Below, piece after piece: positions 19,816 through 24,731 of a stretch of 24,731 nucleotides of DNA. The position numbers and the translations under genes were made by a program. The notes beneath the pieces were generated by a model, which did not search any database, was not told the DNA's origin, and worked only from the letters and a program-made list of their open reading frames with translations. The number at the start of each line of letters is the position of its first letter. Positions within the stretch are counted from its first letter, which is position 1. Where the stretch lies: the NCBI GenBank assembly GCA_910587875.1, contig CAJUOD010000037.1:1-24731 (forward strand), given 5' to 3'. The DNA comes from an uncultured Oscillibacter sp. Its GTDB lineage: Bacteria; Bacillota; Clostridia; Oscillospirales; Oscillospiraceae.

Positions 19816-20766
19816 ATGCTGGTACTGGATTTCATCAACGTCGGCAACGGGGATTCCATCCTGATTCAAGAGTTCGCGGGAGAGCGGCGGCGCTTCGCCA
19901 TGCTGGTGGACTGCGGCCACGACAGCCTCATCCGGGACGACCACCCCGGGGAGCTGGACCCCCGGTCCCAGAGGATTTACGCCGGGGACTTCCTGAAAAA
20001 GCAGGGCATTGACAAGCTGGACATCCTCCTGGCCACCCACTTCCACCGGGACCACATCGGCGGCCTGGGCCGGATTCTGGACGCGGTAACCGTGGATCAG
20101 CTGGTCTCCACCTACGCCCCGCCGGAGGGCCACGGCCCTCTGGACCCCGACGGGGACAACGGCCTCCCCAGCGCGGCCCGGAACCTGCTCCGCTGCCTGG
20201 ACATCTACGCCGGGGCCCTCCGGGCGCACCCGGGCCGGGTCAAGGAGTTCGTGGAGATCCCCGGGGACAAAGTGGAGACCCTCCAGCTGACGGAGGAGCT
20301 GACCATGGAGGTTTACGCCGGGGAGCCCGCCCTGTACCCCCGGCAGAAGGCGGTCTACGACGCGGCCTTCCGGGGGGAGCGGAACCGGCACGACCTGATG
20401 CGCTGGACAAAATCCATGAACATCTCCAGCCTCCGCCAGAGGCTCCACTACCACGGAAAGGAGATCGTCCTGGGGGGCGACATGTACGGCGCGGTCTGGG
20501 ACAACGACACCCTGGCCCCCTGCGACATTTTGAAGCTGCCCCATCACGCGTCCCTGACTTCCTCCACGCGGAAGACCGTCAGCCGCCTGGCCCCCAAGAC
20601 CATCGTGGTCTGCGTGGCGGCGGGGCGGCCCGACGAGCGGCCCCACCCCTATGTCATCTCCATGCTCCGGGAGTACACGGAGGACGTGCGCTTCACCGAC
20701 GCGGTGGACATCCCGGGATTGGTGGAGCCCCAATTCCACGAGTCGGTACATATGGAGATTGAATGA
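19816..20766 (+). CDS. ComEC/Rec2-like metallo-beta-lactamase-fold hydrolase, soluble
   Basis: A 316-residue protein of the metallo-beta-lactamase fold. It opens LVLDFINVGNGDSILIQ, close to the ComEC-type start (FxDVGxGDxxLI), then MLVDCGH, and the metal motif THFHRDHIGG with H75, H77, D79 and H80. Later come LGGDMYGAVWDND (bridging Asp) and ILKLPHHAS, as in ComEC-type phosphodiesterase/nuclease domains. There are no membrane segments and no signal peptide, so it is a stand-alone cytosolic form. The likely reaction is hydrolysis of a phosphodiester, substrate unknown. ATG at 19816 is chosen over TTG 19813; AGGGGG lies about eight bases upstream. It is monocistronic with its own terminator. 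Confidence 0.88.
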   Translation: MLVLDFINVGNGDSILIQEFAGERRRFAMLVDCGHDSLIRDDHPGELDPRSQRIYAGDFLKKQGIDKLDILLATHFHRDHIGGLGRILDAVTVDQLVSTYAPPEGHGPLDPDGDNGLPSAARNLLRCLDIYAGALRAHPGRVKEFVEIPGDKVETLQLTEELTMEVYAGEPALYPRQKAVYDAAFRGERNRHDLMRWTKSMNISSLRQRLHYHGKEIVLGGDMYGAVWDNDTLAPCDILKLPHHASLTSSTRKTVSRLAPKTIVVCVAAGRPDERPHPYVISMLREYTEDVRFTDAVDIPGLVEPQFHESVHMEIE

Positions 20767-20767
20767 G

Positions 20768-20798
20768 AAAAGGCCGGGACGTAAGTCCCGGCCTTTTT
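20768..20798 (+). terminator. Terminator of the MBL-fold gene
   Basis: AAAAGGCCGGGAC, loop GTAA, GTCCCGGCC and TTTTT directly after the stop codon. Confidence 0.95.
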
Positions 20799-20826
20799 AT
20801 GCGGCTTATTTCCGTTCGGCGCTGAT

Positions 20827-20923
20827 TGTAGGGGCGGCTATTAGCCGCCCGTTCTGCAAAGGCGGACCGATTCCGTAAGGCGGGCCGGTTCCGTAAGGCG
20901 GGCGGCTGATAGCCGCCCCTACA
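20827..20923. mobile_element. MITE-like palindromic element with internal 18-bp tandem repeat
   Basis: Two 25-base ends (20827-20851 and 20899-20923) are inverted repeats of each other with a single mismatch, beginning TGTAGGGGCGG. Each end is also a small hairpin by itself (GGGCGGCT/AGCCGCCC with a 3-base loop). Between them are two near-identical 18-base units (20859-20876, 20877-20894) and a partial third. There is no coding capacity and no obvious target duplication. This type of GC-rich palindrome is, as far as I recall, scattered through Oscillospiraceae genomes. It lies between the MBL gene terminator and the DUF4179 gene stop and may itself act as a transcription end for the latter. 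Confidence 0.75.
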
Positions 20924-20928
20924 GGGCT

Positions 20929-21990
20929 TTACTCGTGGGGAATCTCGTACACCACCCCGCCGACGCTGACGCTCTCCAGCTCCTCCAGGGGGATGATCTC
21001 GTCAAAGACCTGCCCTTTGGTGCAGTGGGAGACACCCGCCTCATAGTCCGGGCTGACGCTGCCGCCGGAGCGGCCCAGGTCGATGACCGTGCCGTCGGTT
21101 TTCGTCAGCAGAATCTCGATGTTCTCCAGGAACCGCTGAGCCCTCGGGGCGTCTTCGGGACTCTGCCGCCCGCTGGGGGCGTCGCTCCAGACCACCGCCA
21201 TGTCCGCCGTGTAGGCCACCCGGACGGCGATGGGGGAGATGGTGAGCTCGTCAATGGTGAAGCTGATATCGTCCTGGGAGAAGGTTTCCCCGCCGCCCAG
21301 GTGGACGGAGCAGTCCTCGTAATCCACCTCAAAGCGCAGCCGCCACTTGCCGGGATAGAGAATCTCGTCCCGGTCCGCCTCCGGGGCCATGCACCGCAGG
21401 TCCTCGAACTCCGTGTGGGCGGTTCCTTTAGTCAGGGGCACGTTGGAGCTGACGGTTTCCACCAGTTGGATCCGGTCGTCCTCCGGCTCCTCGTCTACGA
21501 ACCAAGCGCCGCCGTGGCTTCCGCCCCGGGCCCAGCTGGCCCCGCCGAAGCCGCCCATCATCAGCATCCGGTTGTCCAGATTCTCTCCCTCCGGGAAGAA
21601 GCGCTCCCCGTCGTCCCGGCTGATGGTGTAGACAATCACCGCGTTGTACTGGTCCCCCATAATGGCGTCTGCCGTAATCGTAATTCCGTTGTCGGAGTCC
21701 GAGGCCCCAATGGGACGCCCGATTTTGTCAATGACCTCTGTCTGGGCCACGGACCCGCCGAACAGGGGGGCGAAAATCTCTGTGGGGCTGGGCAGGATGC
21801 CCGCCGCCCCGGCTCCCACCGCCAGGGCCATGACCATGGCGGCGGCAATCAGGGCCGTGCGGAACACCGGGCGGCGGCGTTTCGCCGTCCCGGCGGCGGT
21901 GGAGGCGGCGGCCTCCGCCAGGGCCTTTTTCTGTGTTTCCGTAAAGCGCAATTGGCTCATCTCCTTTTTGTAGTCAAACAGATCGCTCAT
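20929..21990 (-). CDS. DUF4179-type anti-sigma factor
   Basis: A 353-residue single-pass membrane protein. The N-terminal cytoplasmic part (about 1-42, MSDLFDYKKEMSQLRFTE) should bind the sigma factor; a membrane segment follows (about 43-64), then a DUF4179-like beta-rich extracytoplasmic domain beginning around the GRPIGASDSDNGITITADAI stretch. Such proteins are typically encoded directly after an ECF sigma factor, as here. The start ATG at 21990 has AGGAGGT seven bases upstream and overlaps the sigma gene by 17 bases; a GTG nine bases earlier is less likely. The protein should hold the sigma factor at the membrane until an envelope signal. A Gly-rich insert (MMGGFGGASWARGGSHGGAW) is unusual for the domain. 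Confidence 0.82.
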   Translation of the reverse strand: MSDLFDYKKEMSQLRFTETQKKALAEAAASTAAGTAKRRRPVFRTALIAAAMVMALAVGAGAAGILPSPTEIFAPLFGGSVAQTEVIDKIGRPIGASDSDNGITITADAIMGDQYNAVIVYTISRDDGERFFPEGENLDNRMLMMGGFGGASWARGGSHGGAWFVDEEPEDDRIQLVETVSSNVPLTKGTAHTEFEDLRCMAPEADRDEILYPGKWRLRFEVDYEDCSVHLGGGETFSQDDISFTIDELTISPIAVRVAYTADMAVVWSDAPSGRQSPEDAPRAQRFLENIEILLTKTDGTVIDLGRSGGSVSPDYEAGVSHCTKGQVFDEIIPLEELESVSVGGVVYEIPHE

Positions 21991-22462
21991 TGTCGGCACC
22001 TCCTAAGACGTCTCTGAGCTTCGCCCGGCCCCGGGCCAGGCGGGTGTGGACGGTGGCGGTGGGCACGCCGAGAATCTTCCCGATCTCCGCCGCCTGATAG
22101 CCCTCGTAGTAGAAGAGGTAGATCACCGCCCGGTAAAGGGCGGGCAGCTGGTTCACCGCCGAGAGGACGCTGCCGTCCCCCGCCTCCGGGGCGGGGACCT
22201 CCAAGACGGCCTCCAGGCCGCAGGTGCGCTTCCGCCAGGGGCTTTTCAGAAGGTCCTTGCAGGCGTTGGCCGCCATGCGGAGGACATAGGCCCGCTCGTG
22301 TTCCGCGCTTTCAAACTCCCGGGGCTCCGTCAGCAGCTTGACAAAGACCGTCTGGCAGATGTCCTGGGCGTCCTGGGTGTTTTTCAGGTAGGTATAGCTG
22401 AGGCGGAGGATGGCGTCGGCGTAGGCATTGGCCAACCGCTCCGCCTGCTGGTTTGTGTTCAT
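21974..22462 (-). CDS. ECF-type RNA polymerase sigma factor
   Basis: A 162-residue sigma-70 family protein with only regions 2 and 4. Sigma2 (about 8-75) has YLKNTQDAQDICQTVFVKLL, the core-binding helix, and sigma4 (about 105-155) has LFYYEGYQAAEIGKILGVPTATVHTRLARGRAKLRDVL, the -35 recognising HTH. The interdomain linker is short. ATG at 22462 has AAAGGAG eight bases upstream. The overlapping downstream gene is its anti-sigma factor. A TGAAAG/CGTATC motif upstream suggests that it may drive its own operon. Targets beyond that cannot be seen. Confidence 0.93.
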   Translation of the reverse strand: MNTNQQAERLANAYADAILRLSYTYLKNTQDAQDICQTVFVKLLTEPREFESAEHERAYVLRMAANACKDLLKSPWRKRTCGLEAVLEVPAPEAGDGSVLSAVNQLPALYRAVIYLFYYEGYQAAEIGKILGVPTATVHTRLARGRAKLRDVLGGADNERSV

Positions 22463-22494
22463 GGCGTCAACTCCTTTGGAGCGCTCTCAGTATG

Positions 22495-22523
22495 GATACG
22501 ATCCGGCGGGGCGGATACTTTCA
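22495..22523 (-). promoter_or_regulatory. Candidate ECF-type (self-regulated) promoter
   Basis: Minus strand TGAAAG, 17 bases, CGTATC, located about 33 bases before the sigma factor start. This resembles ECF promoters (AAC/AAA-type -35, CGT-type -10) rather than sigma-A. It is inferred from pattern only. Confidence 0.45.
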
Positions 22524-22590
22524 GCCGGGGGAAATTTTTTCAAAAAGGAAATCCGCCCCGGCGGACCGGGACGGATCTTCAGACAGCGGA

Positions 22591-22980
22591 TCAGCGCTCT
22601 ATGTAGGAGAAGGAGCCCATGAACTGGGCCGGGGCGCCGGGGACGTGGCGGCTGCCCTCGAACTGGTAGTCGTAGACGGCGATGACGGAATTATACGGCT
22701 GGTCCAGGCCCTTGGAGTAGACCTCCGCCAGGGCGGCGCACAGCTCCTCGCCCAGGGGCGCTGCGGCCACGGCCGGGTCCTGGGAGGGGGCGCCGTTGAA
22801 CTCGTAGTCGAACACTTCCGGCTCGAAGGGCCAGAGGTCGCCGTTAAAAAAGTCCTGGGTGAAGGAGGGGACCTTTTCGCCGTTCTCGTTCCGCTTGAAG
22901 CGGTTCTCGGCGTACAGCGTCAGGGCTTCCTTGCTCTCAAAGTTTCCAAGCCAGATGGAGACAATGCCGGATTCTTCCAT
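22591..22980 (-). CDS. Immunity protein 22 (Imm22)-like protein
   Basis: A 129-residue acidic protein opening EESGIVSIWLGNFESKEAL, then ENRFKRNENGEKVPSFTQDFFNGDLWPFEPEVFDYEF. The VSIWLGNF start, the S-F-x-x-D-F element and the acidic D/E-F close match my memory of the Imm22 family (PF14112), proposed immunity partners of polymorphic toxins. AAAGGAG lies seven bases before the ATG. It is 31 bases downstream of the GNAT gene and probably co-transcribed with it. No toxin gene is adjacent, so it would be an orphan immunity gene or a family member with another role. No signal peptide or membrane segment, so cytosolic. Confidence 0.6.
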   Translation of the reverse strand: MEESGIVSIWLGNFESKEALTLYAENRFKRNENGEKVPSFTQDFFNGDLWPFEPEVFDYEFNGAPSQDPAVAAAPLGEELCAALAEVYSKGLDQPYNSVIAVYDYQFEGSRHVPGAPAQFMGSFSYIER

Positions 22981-23011
22981 GGTGATTCTCCTTTGTCGTG
23001 ATTTGATGGGG

Positions 23012-23647
23012 TCAGCGCAGGACGGAGCCGCTGAGGATGTAAAATTCCTCCTGGCAGGGGAGGACCCGCTTTTCCATGGGGGGCAGGCCCTCGTCGAAGC
23101 GGCGGGCGGCCTCCTCGTCGAAGCGCATGACGGGGCTGTCCCGGTAGACCCAGGGGCCGCCGTCCAGGGCGCGGGGCCGAAGCTCCTTCACCAGCATGGC
23201 GGTGGGATAGCTTCCGTCCTCCAGCTGGACCAAATGCCGCTTGCAGCATTGGAAGCCCCGGGAGACGTAGTTGGCGGGTGCGCCGAAAATCACCACCGCG
23301 CCCCAGCCCAGCTCCGCCGCCCTGGACAGGGAGTGGTCCATCAGGCGCTTCCCATAGCCCTGCCGCTGGCGCTCCGGCGCGACGCAGACGGGGCCGAAGG
23401 TCAGGATTTCCCGCCGCTCCCCGGCTTCGTTTGTCAGGCTGGAGCGGGTATACAGGATGCTCCCGATGATCTCCCCGTCCAACTCCAGCACGAAGTCCAG
23501 CTCCGGCACAAAGTCCGGGTGGTCCCGCATGACGTGAACCAGGTAGTGCTCGTGGCAGCCGGGGACGTAGAGGTTGTAGAAGGCCCTGCGGGTCAGGTTC
23601 TCCACGGCCCGGTAGTCCGCCGGGGTCTCGTTTCGGATGTTCAGCAT
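23012..23647 (-). CDS. GNAT family N-acetyltransferase
   Basis: A 211-residue acetyltransferase. It starts MLNIRNETPADYRAVENLTRRAF, the typical N-terminal strand and helix, and the acetyl-CoA pyrophosphate loop is visible as VCVAPERQRQGYGKRLM (Q94-x-x-G97-x-G99). FVLELDGEIIGSILY is the core beta-hairpin before it. The long open frame extends upstream, but AAGGAG seven bases before ATG 23647 and the domain start fix the N terminus. The closest style is of broad-substrate acetyltransferases of the YhbS type; the substrate is unknown. It is the first gene of a two-gene unit with the Imm22-like gene and has its own promoter. Confidence 0.9.
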   Translation of the reverse strand: MLNIRNETPADYRAVENLTRRAFYNLYVPGCHEHYLVHVMRDHPDFVPELDFVLELDGEIIGSILYTRSSLTNEAGERREILTFGPVCVAPERQRQGYGKRLMDHSLSRAAELGWGAVVIFGAPANYVSRGFQCCKRHLVQLEDGSYPTAMLVKELRPRALDGGPWVYRDSPVMRFDEEAARRFDEGLPPMEKRVLPCQEEFYILSGSVLR

Positions 23648-23695
23648 GTCCGCGCTCCTTATGGGGAATGGGGCCGCCGCCGGCCCGCTGCTATT

Positions 23696-23724
23696 ACTAT
23701 ACCAAAGGTTTGGCGGCTTGTCCA
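23696..23724 (-). promoter_or_regulatory. Sigma-A promoter for the GNAT/Imm22-like unit
   Basis: Minus strand TGGACA, 17 bases, TATAGT, about 50 bases before the GNAT start. Confidence 0.75.
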
Positions 23725-23729
23725 CAAAA

Positions 23730-23755
23730 ACCCGGCGATTTTACCCGGCGATTTT
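23730..23755. repeat. 13-bp tandem direct repeat next to the GNAT promoter
   Basis: ACCCGGCGATTTT occurs twice in exact tandem (23730-23742 and 23743-23755), starting five bases upstream of the -35 box of the minus-strand promoter. It is well placed for an activator or repressor. Confidence 0.6.
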
Positions 23756-23765
23756 TCCGGGGCTG

Positions 23766-23791
23766 TCCCGGAGGGCCCGGGCCCTCCGGGA
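23766..23791 (-). terminator. Palindrome after rubrerythrin gene (possible terminator)
   Basis: A perfect 26-base palindrome with 13-base arms (TCCCGGAGGGCCC and its complement), nine bases after the rubrerythrin stop on the minus strand. There is no T run following on that strand, so termination is uncertain; it may only stabilise the transcript end. Confidence 0.45.
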
Positions 23792-23799
23792 GGCCGGGG

Positions 23800-24411
23800 T
23801 CAGGCGGTGAGGATGTGCCCGCCGTAGGGGGCCATTTCCAGGCGGATGAAGAAGCCCTGGTCATGGGAGCAGACGGGGCAGGACTTGGGGGCCTGGAGGC
23901 CCTCCTGGATGTGGCCGCAGTTCAGGCAGAGCCAGCCGCATTTCGCGTCGGAGACGAAGAGCTTTCCGGACTCCAGCAGCTCCGCGAACTTGGCGAAGCG
24001 GTTGCCGTGGGTCTGCTCAATCTTGGCAATCTGCTGGAAGTCGGAGGCGATTTTGGCAAAGCCCTCCTGCCGGGCGATCTCGGCGAAGCTGGGGTAGACG
24101 GGGTCCGCCTCCTCGTACTCGTTGTGCTGGGCCATTCGCAGGAGCTTCGCCACGTCGTTGGTCAGGTCCACGGGGTAGCCCCCGTCGATGTGAACGGTTT
24201 CCCCGGCCACCTCCTTCATGTGGTTGTAGAAGATCTCGGCGTGCTCCTTTTCCTGGTTGGCGGTGAAGGTGAAGATGGCCTCCAAGACGTGGAGCTGCTG
24301 CTGTTTGCAGAGGCTGGCGGCGAAGGTGTAGCGGTTCCGGGCCTGGCTCTCCCCGGCGAAGGCGCGCATGAGGTTTTTGAGCGTCTCGCTCTCTTTCAGG
24401 TTTTTGGACAT
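23800..24411 (-). CDS. rbr: Rubrerythrin
   Basis: A 203-residue non-haem iron protein of classical rubrerythrin length and order. The four-helix diiron domain (1-145) has the ligand motifs E21 (AGESQARNRY), E54 and H57 (ANQEKEHAEIF), E98/E101 (NEYEEAD) and E132-x-x-H135 (IEQTHGNRF). The C-terminal rubredoxin domain (about 157-195) has C162-x-x-C165 and C178-P-x-C181 in the normal CxxCG...CPxC arrangement, followed by FFIRLE. Rubrerythrins reduce hydrogen peroxide with electrons from NAD(P)H via rubredoxin-type partners and are markers of anaerobes. The start at 24411 has GGGAGG 10 bases upstream; an in-frame ATG at 24435 has no ribosome site. Two direct repeats lie in its promoter region. Confidence 0.95.
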   Translation of the reverse strand: MSKNLKESETLKNLMRAFAGESQARNRYTFAASLCKQQQLHVLEAIFTFTANQEKEHAEIFYNHMKEVAGETVHIDGGYPVDLTNDVAKLLRMAQHNEYEEADPVYPSFAEIARQEGFAKIASDFQQIAKIEQTHGNRFAKFAELLESGKLFVSDAKCGWLCLNCGHIQEGLQAPKSCPVCSHDQGFFIRLEMAPYGGHILTA

Positions 24412-24440
24412 GGAAATACTGCCTCCCTGTTTCATAGAAT

Positions 24441-24476
24441 ATGGGGGGAGTATTTCCCATTGATGGGGGGATTATA
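24441..24476. repeat. Direct repeat at the rubrerythrin promoter (candidate operator)
   Basis: ATGGGGGGAGTAT (24441-24453) and ATGGGGGGATTAT (24463-24475) differ at one base and start 22 bp apart, two helical turns. The second copy overlaps a minus-strand TATAAT (24471-24476). No good -35 is seen. It is not a PerR box by sequence. Confidence 0.5.
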
Positions 24477-24589
24477 CTTGCCCTGGCGGGTGGGGCATCT
24501 TTGTTCCCCCGAAAGGGGGAGGGTTTTTCCGGCGCTGACGCGCGGGGGAGTCAACAGCCATGATGATGGCTGGTTCATTGCACCCCCCA

Positions 24590-24656
24590 TTTTCTCTTTT
24601 CCTTCCAGAAGGAAAAGAGAAAACGGGCCGTGCACGGTCCAAAAGAGAAAAGGAAG
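24590..24656. repeat. Homopurine inverted and mirror repeat around a GC palindrome
   Basis: The 16-base all-pyrimidine arm TTTTCTCTTTTCCTTC (24590-24605) pairs with the all-purine arm GAAGGAAAAGAGAAAA (24608-24623). The same purine arm is then repeated in mirror order as AAAAGAGAAAAGGAAG (24641-24656). Between the purine arms lies a palindrome, GGGCCGTGCACGGTCC (24625-24640, one G-T mismatch). Confidence 0.85.
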
Positions 24657-24664
24657 TATTCGGG

Positions 24665-24715
24665 CCTTCTGTCGGCAGACCACCTTGTGGGGCCCGGTCC
24701 CCCGACCGGGCCATT
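24665..24715 (+). repeat. Dispersed hairpin repeat, copy 3
   Basis: Perfect 9-bp stem GGCCCGGTC/GACCGGGCC (24691-24699 with 24704-24712) and loop CCCC. It aligns without gaps to 9305-9355, and its 27-base core is the near-exact reverse complement of 9274-9300. Confidence 0.8.
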
Positions 24716-24731
24716 CCCCCAGCGCGCAGGC

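Larger units (their letters stand above)
24412..24731. other. Gene-free region dense in structured repeats
   Basis: 320 bases upstream of the rubrerythrin gene with no credible gene. It holds a pair of 13-base direct repeats at a candidate -10 box, a short C5/G5 hairpin (24506-24519), a small AGCCAT/ATGGCT hairpin (24556-24571), a homopurine inverted and mirror repeat (24590-24656) and the third copy of the dispersed hairpin (24665-24715). It probably represents one or more degenerate intergenic repeats. Confidence 0.65.

Noticed and set aside
19783..20751. 322-codon open frame on the minus strand
   Set aside because: Antisense of the MBL-fold gene, which carries the intact HxHxDH motif.
20859..20905. 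Short CRISPR-like array
   Set aside because: The 18-base units are directly adjacent without spacers and lie inside a palindromic element.
24432..24683. 83-codon open frame on the minus strand upstream of rubrerythrin
   Set aside because: It runs through the hairpin and mirror repeats, has no ribosome site and no recognisable sequence.

Overview
The window looks like a chromosomal segment of a strictly anaerobic, high-GC clostridium, most likely a gut Oscillospiraceae of the Flavonifractor/Lawsonibacter/Intestinimonas kind. This is inferred from content and style: a rubrerythrin, an S-layer-homology surface protein, an AmmeMemoRadiSam pair, a CarD regulator, a DUF4179 anti-sigma/ECF pair and a PRD antiterminator with a C-B-A PTS permease, all in GC-rich sequence with good AGGAGG-type ribosome binding sites and sigma-A promoters spaced by 17 bp. 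I see no rRNA, tRNA, CRISPR array, integrase or transposase gene. The content is mostly chromosomal housekeeping and transport.

Layout. 1-1195: end of an AMMECR1-domain gene and its translationally coupled radical SAM partner, closed by a bidirectional terminator. 1263-6007 (minus): a sugar-PTS operon in the order PRD antiterminator, RNA antiterminator overlapping a terminator, glucose-family PTS IICBA, then unexpectedly a zinc-ribbon/nuclease-like protein. 6361-8202 (plus): an exported SLH-serine hydrolase with a perfect consensus promoter. 8249-9209: a small Nif11-like protein (minus) diverging from carD (plus). 9249-9361: a pair of inverted structured repeats. 9362-10851 (minus): lipid kinase plus CoA-pyrophosphatase-type Nudix enzyme. 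10997-12220 (plus): AI-2E family transporter. 12365-18420 (plus): peptide-type ABC transporter (lipoprotein, two permeases, two ATPases) whose last gene is a membrane protein with an HExxH motif. 18461-19581 (minus): small helix-turn-helix protein and ZIP metal transporter. 19816-20766 (plus): soluble ComEC-like metallo-beta-lactamase-fold protein. 20827-20923: MITE-like palindromic element. 20929-22462 (minus): ECF sigma factor with DUF4179 anti-sigma. 22591-23647 (minus): GNAT acetyltransferase followed by an Imm22-like protein. 23800-24411 (minus): rubrerythrin. 24412-24731: gene-free, dense in structured repeats.

How the parts work together. The PTS operon is the clearest regulatory circuit: the PRD protein should bind the RNA element just upstream of ptsG and block the overlapping terminator when sugar is present. 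The ABC operon is a chain of overlapping starts and stops except at the lipoprotein/permease junction, which carries a 17-bp RNA stem with a competing alternative, suggesting unequal expression of binding protein and membrane complex. The most unusual non-coding content is a dispersed 9-bp-stem hairpin family (three copies, two compensatory base-pair changes) and a homopurine mirror repeat near the right edge.
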